The notes under the pieces: model-generated
Database searches by the model: none
The model's input: the letters and a program-made list of their open reading frames with translations, nothing else
What the model was told of the DNA's origin: nothing
Position numbers and translations under genes: made by a program
Assembly: GCA_964631325.1 (NCBI GenBank)
Contig: CAZVWJ010000003.1
Span: 40,092-104,091, forward strand
From: CAZVWJ01 sp964631325
GTDB lineage: Bacteria > T1Sed10-126
Direction of reading: 5' to 3'
DNA length: 64,000 bases
Shown: positions 14,806 to 24,100 of the stretch, piece by piece
How positions within the stretch are numbered: position 1 is the first letter of the stretch
Layout: every line of letters begins with the position of its first letter

Positions 14806-17179
14806 TACTGCTTCCCTCCTTTTTGCCCGGAGAAAATGGATTGAGCATAGCGAATAATTTTCCGAGCGAAGTGCTTGTTTCTTTTTCCGTCGGTAAAAAT
14901 GGATGAAATGATTCAAAAATTGCATAGAGCCCGATCAGGGTTGAAATACCGGCAAAAGCCATAATCAACATCATAAAAACTCCCACTGTAACGTAAGGTC
15001 GCAGGGGGGAGACAAGCAGGGGGGAGAAACCGATAGCAATAACAACGCCGTTGCGGGCAATAGCCCGGGCCGGTTCGCCGACTATCCTTTCTCGCGCTTG
15101 TGGCCAACTGCCCTCTTCTTCAATTATCTGGCGGCCCCGCTGGATAAAGTGAATGGCGAAATCAACTGCAATCCCGATACTCAGGGCCGAGAGGACGGCG
15201 ACGGGCATATCGTAATCTTTGCCGATCCAGCCGATTAAGCCGTAAACAGAAACCAGGGTAAAAGTCAGGGGGACCAGGGCCATAAATGCCCAGCGGAAAC
15301 TGCGGAACAACAGCAGTAACATTACAAAAATAACCAGGTAACTGCCGGCCAGGGCCCAGGCCATACCCCGGACCATGACGTTCTGCCAGGTGAGATTAAC
15401 AACTGTAATCCCGCCCCACTTCGGCTTTTTGGCCAGCTTGAGATCCGAGTGATTGACAAAGTTGTTGGTCATTTCTTTCACGCGGGCCATAATCCGGTTA
15501 TCACCACTTTTTAGATTAAACCAGATGTTAACCTTGTTTCCGTCGGAGCTAATTAAACGAAAGAGGTCCTGGGGGTTACCGCTGTTCTGAAATAAGAACA
15601 GGTATTGTTGAACAGCCCGGGCCGTGTCGGGAAATTGAGTTTTCACTTGCCCGGCATGCAGTTCCCGGTGGATTTTGTTTACTATGCCGGAAATAGTGGT
15701 AACTTTACCGACGTTGGGAAGCGCCTGGATTTTAGTCTGTAATTTTTCCAGTCTTTGCAGGCTCTGTGGTTCATACCAGCCCCCCTTGCTTTTCTCTAAA
15801 ACCAGATAAGCTGGATAAGAACCGACAAAAGCCTGGTTCAGGTAGCGATCCGCTTGCCGGATGGGATGCTGTTCGTGAAACCAGCGGGTTGGGTTGTCGT
15901 TAACCTGGATTAAGCTCATTCCATACAACCCGGCGAGCACAATAATTAGGCCGAGGCTAATAACTATTTTCGGGTAGTCGCGGGCCAGACAGCCACACTC
16001 ATCACTGCAGTGGACGAGCTGGCCGATCCACGACTCCTTGCCCCGGGATTCCGGGTGAGGAGTCCAGAGACGAGCCCCGGCTGGAATTACTGTAATAGTA
16101 GTTAAAAAGGCCAGTAGAATTCCAACGCCAACGGCAACCCCAAATACCTGGACCGGGGGAATCCCGGTCATGGCCAGGGAAATAAAGCCGGCGGCCGAGG
16201 TAAGGCTGGTGAACAGGATCGGATAAAAAATATCTTCGTATACTTCGGCGAGGACTTCACGATTGTTTGACTCTGAATGGGACCGGTCCGAGAAATCACT
16301 TAATATATGGATGCTGTCAACAACAGCCACCGGCAAAAGGAAAATTGGAATCATTGAACTCATTATATGGACGGTGTAACCGAGGCCGATCAGACTGCCC
16401 ATAATCCAGACTACGGTGACAACTGCCTGTAAAAGCGACCAGAAGACGAGACTGAAACTGCGGAAAAACAGAAGCATCAGCAGGCCGATAACAATAAAAG
16501 CCAGGGGGGCGGAAGTGGCCATCTGATAGAACATCTGGACGCCAAACGTTGTTTCTGCCACCGGCAGTCCGGTAACGTGAATTTTTCCGGCGCTCTCCGG
16601 TTGATCGGCCCAGAATTTATGAGCTAACTGGCGAACCTGGTAGCTGTGCGATTTTTCTTTAATTGGAACGAAGAGGGCGATCCCGCCGGAACCACGATTT
16701 AAAATCATATTTTTAAGGACCGGATGGTCTTCTACCCGTTTGATTAATTTATCAACCTGCGCCTGGTCCTGTGGTGGTTTACGGAGGAAACGATCGACGT
16801 TTATTCCGCCGCCAAAACCTTCTATATCATCGCTTGTGTAGAGACTGAGGATATCTTCACTGATTACCCCCTCTTTCTTCTTAATTTTCCGGACCAGCTT
16901 ATAGACTCGTTCCAGTCGCCTGGGAGTAATTTCTCGCTCCAGTTCGGGTGGTTCGATGGCAATCGCCACCATGTCGTGGAGAAAAAAGTTTGATTCGATT
17001 TTGCGATCACGAACCCTTGCCGGGTGCTCACGAGGGAGCATATCTTCGGGGTCTGTGTTTATCTTTACCGCAGGAAACTGATAAACCATGACAACTGTAA
17101 CTACTGCAACCAGGCCAAAAAGTATATACGGGTGATCCCAGGAAAACCGGGACAACCAGCTTTTCCAGCTAAACTCCAT
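14795..17179 (-). CDS. MmpL/HpnN-like RND superfamily exporter (COG1033)
   Basis: 794 aa, GAGGAGG site. It has two repeats, each with one transmembrane helix, a periplasmic domain and a five-helix sterol-sensing-type bundle. The proton-relay acids sit in LPVAVVDSIHILSDF and SIGIAVDFAIHFI. This is the short RND type that exports lipids or hydrophobic molecules without a canonical adaptor; the periplasmic LolA-like protein and outer-membrane barrel downstream may complete the path. An insertion of about 15 residues with Cys (VHCSDECGCLARD) follows the first bundle and could bind metal or sense redox state. Confidence 0.87.
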   Translation of the reverse strand: MEFSWKSWLSRFSWDHPYILFGLVAVVTVVMVYQFPAVKINTDPEDMLPREHPARVRDRKIESNFFLHDMVAIAIEPPELEREITPRRLERVYKLVRKIKKKEGVISEDILSLYTSDDIEGFGGGINVDRFLRKPPQDQAQVDKLIKRVEDHPVLKNMILNRGSGGIALFVPIKEKSHSYQVRQLAHKFWADQPESAGKIHVTGLPVAETTFGVQMFYQMATSAPLAFIVIGLLMLLFFRSFSLVFWSLLQAVVTVVWIMGSLIGLGYTVHIMSSMIPIFLLPVAVVDSIHILSDFSDRSHSESNNREVLAEVYEDIFYPILFTSLTSAAGFISLAMTGIPPVQVFGVAVGVGILLAFLTTITVIPAGARLWTPHPESRGKESWIGQLVHCSDECGCLARDYPKIVISLGLIIVLAGLYGMSLIQVNDNPTRWFHEQHPIRQADRYLNQAFVGSYPAYLVLEKSKGGWYEPQSLQRLEKLQTKIQALPNVGKVTTISGIVNKIHRELHAGQVKTQFPDTARAVQQYLFLFQNSGNPQDLFRLISSDGNKVNIWFNLKSGDNRIMARVKEMTNNFVNHSDLKLAKKPKWGGITVVNLTWQNVMVRGMAWALAGSYLVIFVMLLLLFRSFRWAFMALVPLTFTLVSVYGLIGWIGKDYDMPVAVLSALSIGIAVDFAIHFIQRGRQIIEEEGSWPQARERIVGEPARAIARNGVVIAIGFSPLLVSPLRPYVTVGVFMMLIMAFAGISTLIGLYAIFESFHPFLPTEKETSTSLGKLFAMLNPFSPGKKEGSSNES

Positions 17180-17244
17180 CGTTAGTTCCTCCTCAGGTAA
17201 ACTGTAGACTAAATATCAGTCTGAATTAAATCCTGTTACTTGGT

Positions 17245-17556
17245 TTAATTTTTTACGAATTCCCGGATTTGAGCTTCCGGTTGCACGCCGGTGAACTCAT
17301 CGGCAATTTCCCCATCCTCAAAAATTTTAACGGCCGGGATACCGCGGATACCAAATTTCTGGGCAACCTGTTTGTTTTCATCCACGTTAAGTTTCACGAG
17401 CTTCACGTCGTTTTCTTCGCAGACGTCCTCCAGGATTGGCCCGATCATCTGGCAGGGACCGCACCAGGGAGCCCAGAAATCTACAACAATTTTTTCTTCG
17501 TTGGATTGCTCGATTACTTCTTTCTCAAATTGGGCGTCGGATATTTCAAGTGCCAT
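17245..17556 (-). CDS. trxA: Thioredoxin
   Basis: 103 aa, of standard length, with the active site WCGPC (C32, C35), an APWCGPCQM context and the cis-Pro loop GIRGIPAV. It is a cytosolic dithiol reductant. It lies between the ArsR regulator (23 bases upstream) and the RND exporter (65 bases downstream), so this copy is probably specialised for the operon rather than being the only housekeeping thioredoxin. The ribosome site is GAGG, spaced about eight bases from the ATG. Confidence 0.95.
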   Translation of the reverse strand: MALEISDAQFEKEVIEQSNEEKIVVDFWAPWCGPCQMIGPILEDVCEENDVKLVKLNVDENKQVAQKFGIRGIPAVKIFEDGEIADEFTGVQPEAQIREFVKN

Positions 17557-17579
17557 CTTATCAACCTCACAAAAAAGAA

Positions 17580-17936
17580 TTAAAAGACTTCTTCGTTCTC
17601 CTCTATACTGTTTAAAATATCCAGGTCCGATTCTATCTGACTTTTAATACATTTGAAAGCACAGCAACAAAGTTCGAGGGTTTCCTCCCCGGTAAGTTTG
17701 TAAATGTTTTCCATCCCTTCCTTGTTTCGGGAGACAATGGAGTGCTCCAGTAATATTCCCAGGTGCTTGGAAATATTTGCCTGGCTTCCTCCCAGTTTTT
17801 CGTGCAGCCAGCTAACGTTCCGGGGCTGTTCACTTAACTCCCGGACGATCTTAAGCCGAAGCGGGTGCGAGAGTGCCCGAAAAATACTGGCTATTTTATC
17901 AAAATACTTTTCTGGTTGTTTATCGGCAACTGCCAT
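17580..17936 (-). CDS. ArsR/SmtB family transcriptional regulator, Cys-rich
   Basis: 118 aa. The winged helix spans residues about 15-82, with ALSHPLRLKIVREL and the recognition helix SQANISKHLGIL. After the wing, the C-terminal helix carries C90-C91-C92 and C96 (ELCCCAFKC), a plausible effector site for metalloids, metals or persulfide. It is first in the operon with thioredoxin, RND exporter and DUF2892. The promoter upstream contains a perfect palindrome filling the spacer, so autorepression relieved by thiol-reactive ligand is the likely mode; this is inference. Confidence 0.88.
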   Translation of the reverse strand: MAVADKQPEKYFDKIASIFRALSHPLRLKIVRELSEQPRNVSWLHEKLGGSQANISKHLGILLEHSIVSRNKEGMENIYKLTGEETLELCCCAFKCIKSQIESDLDILNSIEENEEVF

Positions 17937-17978
17937 CTAACTTCACGTCCATTAATAATGTTTTTTCAACGGTAAATA

Positions 17979-18007
17979 AGTATATAACTATATAGTTATC
18001 AAGTCAA
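17979..18007 (-). promoter_or_regulatory. arsR promoter with palindromic operator in the spacer
   Basis: Read on the minus strand: -35 TTGACT (18002-18007), a 17-base spacer, and -10 TATACT (17979-17984). The perfect 16-base palindrome ATAACTATATAGTTAT at 17984-17999 fills the spacer, a position where a bound ArsR dimer would block RNA polymerase. It lies about 45-70 bases before the arsR start codon. Confidence 0.8.
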
Positions 18008-18380
18008 GAAAAAAACATCCTGCCAAAAAATTAAAATATGAAACGAATTTATTGAATAGCAGTTAAGGTGAAGTGGGACAGTGGATGCAAGCAGAGAAAC
18101 ATAAATCGTGGGGTATGACGGCGTACACGCTTTAAAATCCGTTAAACAGGGAGCACGATCCACTACTTAATGAAGAATTCAAGGACGACGTTAAACATTT
18201 ACGTTCATTCTTAAAAATCCTTCTGGACTCTGGGCCGCGGTTACTTCACTCTCCTGTCCTGAATAACTTTTTGAAGTTTTGTTGCTAAATCAGTTTAGCC
18301 AAACAAATTGCTGTCCAAAAGTTGGCGGGAGTAATACAATAGATAAAAGTTAAATCCAATTATTTTTTGTGGTGGTAAAA
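18008..18380. other. Intergenic region with a decayed inverted-repeat element
   Basis: There is no credible gene. Bases 18079-18165 are bounded by CAGTGGAT and ATCCACT. The right part (18135-18167) matches the left end of the 11116-11337 element in inverted orientation, so this looks like a second, shorter or decayed member of that family. The rest shows no recognisable feature beyond the ribosome site of the following PAP2 gene. Confidence 0.5.
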
Positions 18381-18920
18381 ATGATTGTTTCTGCAAGTAC
18401 GATTAAAACTATCGCCGAGGCAATTTACTTTCCGTTTCTGTGGCGGTTAATTGCCGCCTACAGTCAGCACTTATTTATTCTCCTGCTGGCCGGGCTCTGG
18501 CTCTACTGGCTGGTTAGGCGCACCCGAGAAACCTGGCGGCTGCCGGGTTCAATTACGGCGGGGCTGGCCCTGGGCGTGCCAATTAATGAGTTATTAAAAT
18601 CACTCTTCGGCCGGGCGCGGCCGTTTGTCGCCGGTAATTTCACTCCCCTGGTAGAACACGCCGCCGACTCCGCCCTGCCCAGCAACCACGCCATGGCCAC
18701 CGCTGTCTTCACTTACGGATTCTGCCGGCTGACGGGAAAAGCCTGGAGCGGGCTAATCGCGGCACTTACTTTACTGGTCGGGGTTGCCCGCGTAATTACC
18801 GGTCTGCATTTTCCAATAGATATCCTCGCCGGGTGGCTCGTCGGCGCTCTATGCGGTGCGGCCGGCGAATTCTTAACCGGTTACCTGGAAAAATGGACCT
18901 TAGAAAATTTCCCTTTTTAA
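18381..18920 (+). CDS. PAP2 family membrane phosphatase
   Basis: 179 aa from the ATG at 18381, preceded by GGTGGT; a GTG four codons upstream is less likely. Multi-helix membrane protein with the three PAP2 motifs: KSLFGRARPF, PSNHAMA and ARVITGLHFPIDILAG. The catalytic His is in the last motif. It probably removes a phosphate from undecaprenyl diphosphate (BcrC-like) or another lipid phosphate on the periplasmic face of the inner membrane. The gene stands alone between repeats. Confidence 0.88.
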   Translation: MIVSASTIKTIAEAIYFPFLWRLIAAYSQHLFILLLAGLWLYWLVRRTRETWRLPGSITAGLALGVPINELLKSLFGRARPFVAGNFTPLVEHAADSALPSNHAMATAVFTYGFCRLTGKAWSGLIAALTLLVGVARVITGLHFPIDILAGWLVGALCGAAGEFLTGYLEKWTLENFPF

Positions 18921-18930
18921 CTTCCCCTCT

Positions 18931-18963
18931 CCGCAATTGCGCAATTGCGGGGATACGCAAATT
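18931..18963. repeat. CAATTGCG palindromic repeat, copy 2
   Basis: CCGCAATTGCGCAATTGCGG is a perfect 20-base palindrome followed by GGATACGCAAATT, the same tail as at 11930-11943. It lies 10 bases after the PAP2 stop codon. Confidence 0.65.
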
Positions 18964-19011
18964 CAATGTTTGGTAATTATTAATTTAATTAGGTATATTA
19001 TTGCAAAGCAG

Positions 19012-19205
19012 AACTTTCTAATGACATCTTAACGTCATTCCGGGTGGAGGCGCGAAGCGCCGGAAACCCGGAATCCATCGTTCTTTGAATTATGGATTGC
19101 CAGGTCATCCAGCACTCAATCGTGAGCCACCAGGTGAAACTTTGTGACTTTTTCAGCAACTCCCCGATTGAGTGCTGGACGGCAATGACAGTTCGTTAGA
19201 AAGTT
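19012..19205. repeat. CGTCATTCC repeat, copy B, interrupted by a second element
   Basis: The element runs from AACTTTCTAA to TTAGAAAGTT, with the same CGTCATTCC, GCGCGAAGCGCC and GGCAATGACAG blocks as 14399-14502. It is flanked by the 11-base direct repeat TTATTGCAAAG (18998-19008 and 19207-19217). Its right hairpin is split by a 72-bp insertion at 19108-19179. Confidence 0.7.
19108..19179. repeat. 72-bp element with perfect 15-bp terminal inverted repeats
   Basis: TCCAGCACTCAATCG at the left and its exact complement CGATTGAGTGCTGGA at the right. It lies inside the right-hand hairpin of copy B, which copy A at 14399-14502 shows uninterrupted. CAGCACTCAA ends also bound 35856-35955. Confidence 0.75.
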
Positions 19206-19277
19206 GTTATTGCAAAGTTGATTTAATTGTATCGTGGTCTGATTGGGGATTAAAAATTGTAACGGGGAGGTGGAAAC

Positions 19278-19592
19278 GTGGAGATTTCTATTAAATTAGG
19301 GGGATTGTTTCTGGGCGTGTTGATCCGGACGTGGCTGCCGTTTTTTCGGAAAATGAAGCAGGGAAAAATCAGCCGGTTTGAGTACAAATACCTGCACCAG
19401 GCGCTGGGCTCAACCATAATTGCCCTGGTAGCGGTGCTGTTGATACTGCCCCGGTTTCAGGCGGAGCCGCCGGCTGTTTTAACAACGGTGGAGGCAATTA
19501 AGTATTTTGCCACCGCGTTTGCGTTTGGTTTTGGCTCCAACTCGCTGATCAACGAACTGCTGGAGTGGAAAGAAGAAAAAAACGAAAATTAA
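19278..19592 (+). CDS. Small membrane protein of unknown function
   Basis: 104 aa, GTG start behind GGGGAGGTG. It has three hydrophobic stretches, of which two (about residues 44-64 and 75-97) are convincing helices, with a basic segment RKMKQGKISRFEY between the first and second. I do not recognise the family; the size and layout recall phage-type small membrane proteins, but nothing nearby supports that. Its last codons overlap the convergent MFS gene by four bases. Confidence 0.65.
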   Translation: MEISIKLGGLFLGVLIRTWLPFFRKMKQGKISRFEYKYLHQALGSTIIALVAVLLILPRFQAEPPAVLTTVEAIKYFATAFAFGFGSNSLINELLEWKEEKNEN

Positions 19593-20842
19593 TCCGGTTC
19601 CATAGCGGCCACGTCGGACGGTAGAGAATCTACCCCTTCGACCCGGAAGATAACCAGCAACAGGGCGCCGCTGGCGAGGACGGCACCAAACCAGAACGGC
19701 GTCTGAAAGGGCGCATAGCTGACGAGGACACCACTGATCGAGGGACCCAGCCCAATGCCCAGGCCAAAAGCCATGGAGAGCAGGCTTAACTCTCGGCCCC
19801 GTGCTTCCCGGCCCGACTTGTCCGCGCCGAGTGCAAAAGTGGAAACCGAAATCGAGGCCATCGACAGGCCCTGCAGAACCCGGCAGAGCAGAAGCTGGAG
19901 GGTGGTTTGGACGTAGCCGATCGTGACAGTCACCGGGATTAACAACACCAGGCCCGAGATGATCAATATTTTCCGCCCAATATGATCCGAAAGCCGGCCG
20001 AGGGGCAGTTGGAAGATAATTACTGCAAAAATCAGGCTACTAAAAATAAGCCCAAAGTCAGCGGCAGTCTGTCCGAGCCGGTGGTTAAATTCATTTTCCA
20101 GGGAAGCGATCAGGGAGACACAGACCGCCTGGGAAAAAAGCGGAGCGGCGAGATAATAAAATTTTGTCATCGCCGGCTTAAAGAATCTCCCGTAAGCCGC
20201 CCACAGACTTTCTTTCTTATTTTCTGAGCTCGAGACATCAGGTTCCCGGACAAGCAGATAAACGAGTATACTGCCCAGCCAGCCCATGCCCGCGCCCAGC
20301 AAAAGCACCGGGGTAAAACCGACAATTCCAACGAGATAGCCGGTGACCAGCGGGCCAATGGAAAATCCAAACAACCGCATTATATTGAAAAAACCGAGCG
20401 CCGTGCCCCGGTTCTCAGGCACAGTATACTCGGTCATCAGGGCAAAAGAAGGAGGAATAGTGAGAGCAACGCCGAGCCCCTGGAGTAAGCGGAGAAAAAA
20501 CATCGCGAAAAAACTGCCGGCAAAAATAAAGGACGCAGTACAGGTGGCGTAAACAAGGAGACCGCTGATAATAAACGGTTTATTCCGGCGCAGACGGTCA
20601 CGCCAGACACCAACAGAAGGCTGAGTCAGGGAGTTGACCAGGCCAAAAGTGGAAAGCAAAATTCCAATCAAGAGTGTCGTCGGCAGGTCTAAAAAATTAA
20701 TTCCCTGGTGTTTAACGTAGAGGGGGATTAAGATGATCAGTGAACTGGCGCCAAAAGCGTCAGCCATGCGAGCAAATCCAAGCAGGAAAACTGGCCGCGT
20801 TATCCCCCATCGTTTGAGCAAATTTTTTAATTTAAATAACAT
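19589..20842 (-). CDS. MFS transporter
   Basis: 417 aa, about 12 transmembrane helices. The MFS motif A occurs in both halves: GVWRDRLRRNKP and GRLSDHIGRK. The repeated G-x-x-x-G-P-x-x-G in helix 5 (IGPLVTGYLVG) is an antiporter (drug efflux) signature. It is the last gene of the tetR-tolC-adaptor-RND operon, only seven bases after the PII-like gene, suggesting a second inner-membrane pump for related substrates. Confidence 0.9.
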   Translation of the reverse strand: MLFKLKNLLKRWGITRPVFLLGFARMADAFGASSLIILIPLYVKHQGINFLDLPTTLLIGILLSTFGLVNSLTQPSVGVWRDRLRRNKPFIISGLLVYATCTASFIFAGSFFAMFFLRLLQGLGVALTIPPSFALMTEYTVPENRGTALGFFNIMRLFGFSIGPLVTGYLVGIVGFTPVLLLGAGMGWLGSILVYLLVREPDVSSSENKKESLWAAYGRFFKPAMTKFYYLAAPLFSQAVCVSLIASLENEFNHRLGQTAADFGLIFSSLIFAVIIFQLPLGRLSDHIGRKILIISGLVLLIPVTVTIGYVQTTLQLLLCRVLQGLSMASISVSTFALGADKSGREARGRELSLLSMAFGLGIGLGPSISGVLVSYAPFQTPFWFGAVLASGALLLVIFRVEGVDSLPSDVAAMEPD

Positions 20843-20849
20843 TTAAGTT

Positions 20850-21143
20850 TCAGGTAAGACGGTTTTCAACTGGCAGAACCAGGGCCTGCAGGTGGTAGTG
20901 CGAGGGCTTGGATTGCTTGAATTCATCAAGTTCCGCCAACAGCGGTTCAACCTGGTCCGCTTCTACCTGGGCCTGAATTACACTGGAATTTCCCGGGTGA
21001 ACCTTGGTGCCGAAATGTTTCCCGTCACAGTCCTTCCCTTCGATAAGCGGGTAAGAGACGTAATTTTTAACCTGGTGTTCATCGAGTAAATCCTTGATGA
21101 CTTCTTCGTATTCAAAGTGAAAACTTATCTGCAGTAATTTCAT
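20850..21143 (-). CDS. PII-like small protein associated with RND efflux
   Basis: 97 aa, GGAGG site within the end of the RND gene, two bases between stop and start. A ferredoxin-like beta-alpha-beta pattern (MKLLQISFHFEYEEVIKDLLD, later VQAQVEADQVEPLLAEL) resembles the PII-like/DUF3240-type proteins often encoded next to heavy-metal or AcrB-type RND pumps. It contains HFGTKVHPG and a His-rich SHYHLQ segment that could bind metal. It may sense a ligand and modulate the pump. The family assignment is from pattern only. Confidence 0.65.
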   Translation of the reverse strand: MKLLQISFHFEYEEVIKDLLDEHQVKNYVSYPLIEGKDCDGKHFGTKVHPGNSSVIQAQVEADQVEPLLAELDEFKQSKPSHYHLQALVLPVENRLT

Positions 21144-21145
21144 TG

Positions 21146-24100
21146 TTAGCCTCCCAGCTCCTCCCTGGTCCCCGGCAACAGCAGAACCGCAACGCCAAGC
21201 CCACCAAGGACAAGCAAAATTAAGCCGGTCTTTTCCAGGGCCAGTTGGGGGAAAATCGACTGCAGACGGCCCGGGGTCAACCAGAAGCTAAATCCGACCA
21301 GTCCGACTAAAGCAAACAATGGTGTTAAGAAATTCCCGAAAGTACTGCGGGTAAATAAGACCAGGGCAAACAAGAAAGCGATCAACCCGCAAAATACCAG
21401 GCCTGTCACCTGGGGAACGCCCTGCACAACAAACCCACCGAGATAGAGACACCAGCCGCCGGCGGCAACCAGCAGAGCTCCAAAAATATAGAGAAGGAGA
21501 CAATTAGGTTCATCGCAGATCCAGCCGGTTAACTCCGAGAGCAAGGTATAGACGACAGGAATAACAACCAGGGTGAGCAGGGTGGCGGAGAACATACCGC
21601 CGGCAACCGCCCAACCCATCGGAGCCCGCGCTTCCCCACCGACACCGTAGCCGAAGGCAATTGGCATCATTCCACAGATGGTGGAAATCGCAGTCATCAG
21701 GACGGGCCGGAAACGGACATGACCGGCCCGGGTCACGGAGGTACGCAGGTCATTCCCGCGCTCGACGAGTATGTTTGTGTAGTCCACCAATAAAATCCCG
21801 TTCTTGGTAACCAGCCCGACGAGCATAATTGTGCCAATAAAAGAAAACACGTTAAACGTCATATCAAAGGCGTAGAGCATGCCGTAAGCACCAACCCCAG
21901 CCAGGGGCAAAGTGGCGAGAATAGTCAGCGGATGAAGCCACGACTCAAACTGGGCGGACATGACGAGATAGACAAAAATAATTCCGAGAATCAAGGAATT
22001 GGTAAGATACTGGAAGGATTCCTGCATATTTTCGGCCTGACCGGTAGTCTCCCAGTCAAATCCCGCGGGAAGTGATTTCAAACGACTTCGCAATTTACTC
22101 AGGGCCTCACCGAGCACGACGTCCGGGGGTGTGGAAGCAGAAACAATAGCGGCCCGCATCCGGTTGAAGTGACCGATTTCACTGGGCCCGACGGACTCCC
22201 TGATTTCCACCAGGTTATCGAGGGCAATAAGTTCACCGGCTTGACTGCGCACGTAAATATCTTTGAGGACTGCCGGCACTGTCTGTCCCTGTTGTTTTAA
22301 CTCAGTAATTACTTCGTAGCGTTCGGTGCCCCGTTCGATCTCCGAGATATCCGGCTCCCCCAGCAGATACTGCAGGGTGCGGGAAATCTGGGCGGCGGAG
22401 ACACCGAGCTGATAGGCTTTGTCCCGGTTGATCTTCACGTTAACCTGGGGTTTGTCCATCGAGAGATCGGCCTGGACACCAACAAACTCGGATTGTTTCT
22501 TCATCCACTCGACGAGATTATCTTTACGCCGGGCGAGCGTCTGGAGTTCAGTGTGCTTGAGAGCAACCGCTAACGGCGCCCGGTTGCCGCCGCCCGGCCC
22601 CCCGGCCTCGGTGACGTAAGCCCGCCCCCCGGGAATCTCGCCGAGCCGTTCTCTGACTTCCTGCATCAATTGCACCTGGTGTGTCTGCCGCTGATCCCGC
22701 GGTATCAATTTCACAAAACTCATGCCTTCGTTCACCTGGCCCGGCCCACTGCGCGAGAGACCAACCGCCAGGAAGAAATGTTCCACTTCCGGCATTTCTT
22801 TTAGCGCCGCTTCGAGTTGACTGGCATATTTTTCCGTTTCCGAGAGAGTTGCTCCCTCGGGGGTCTCAAAAGAAATCATAAATTCACCGCTATCCACCTG
22901 GGGAGCAAATTCCTTGTCAAGACCGGAGAAGAAAAAGATCCCGAAACCGAGCGCCAGAAGCGCCAGCAAAACAACCAACCAGCGGTGATCAAGGCTCCAG
23001 TTCAATAACGTGTCATAAAGGTTAGTCAATCCCGCCAGGAAATTATCAATCCAGCGACTGAGCGTGGATTCTTTGTCGGGGACGGAGAGGAAGCGGGAAC
23101 AGAGCATCGGGGTCAGGGTGAGGGCCGTAAAGGTTGAGGCAAAAATAGTTACTGTGGCCGTAATTCCAAATTCAAAAAACAGCCGGCCAATCATGCCCTT
23201 GGTGAAAGCAACCGGGATAAAGACGGCGCCGAGAGAGAGGGTGTTGGCAATCGTTGCAAAAGCGACTTCCGTAGTTCCCAGCCGGGCCGCCGGACGGGCG
23301 GAGGCACCCGCCTCCAGTTCGGTATAGGAACTCTCGAGAACGACGATGGCATCATCAACTACAATTCCGATGACAAGAATAAAGGCCAGCATAGTGAGCA
23401 CGTTCATACTGAAATTAAAGCTATAGATCAAAGCAAAGCCAACAGCCAGCGAAGTCGGTATCGAGACGGCGGAAATTATTGTGCCGCCGACGGAACGGAG
23501 AAAGAAGATTATCACAAAAATAACGAGCAGAGTGGCAATCCCAATAGTTGTCTGCAGGTCAAAAATCATGTTCCGGATAAACCGGGAATCATCACTGGCA
23601 ATTTTGTAATTGAGCCCGGGCGGAAACTGTTGCGAAATCTTTTTCATCTGCTCTTTAACCGAGGCGGCGAGCTCGACAGTATTTGCATCGGACTGTTTAA
23701 CAATTCCGAGCCCGATCGCCGGCTCCCCGGTAAACCGGGAGAAGGCCCGCTCGTTTTCGATTCCGGCTACCGCCCGGCCGACATCCTCCAGGCGCACGGG
23801 AGCGCCTTTGTACTGGCCGACGATAATCCGGTTGAATGGTTCCGGGCCGGAGAACTGGCCCTCGGTTTTAACCAGGAATTCCCGTTTTGTTCCTTCAATC
23901 CGGCCGGAAGGGATATCCACGTTATTTGCCCGAATTGCGCCAATTACATCCTGGATGGTCAACTGGTGGGCGGCCAGCTTATCGTGGGCAAGCTTGATCC
24001 GTACCGCGTAACGACGTTCACCGCCAATCTGGACCTGGCCGACTCCCTGGATTGTTTCCAGCTGGTCTTTTATCTGGTTCTCAGCGTATTTGGACATGCG

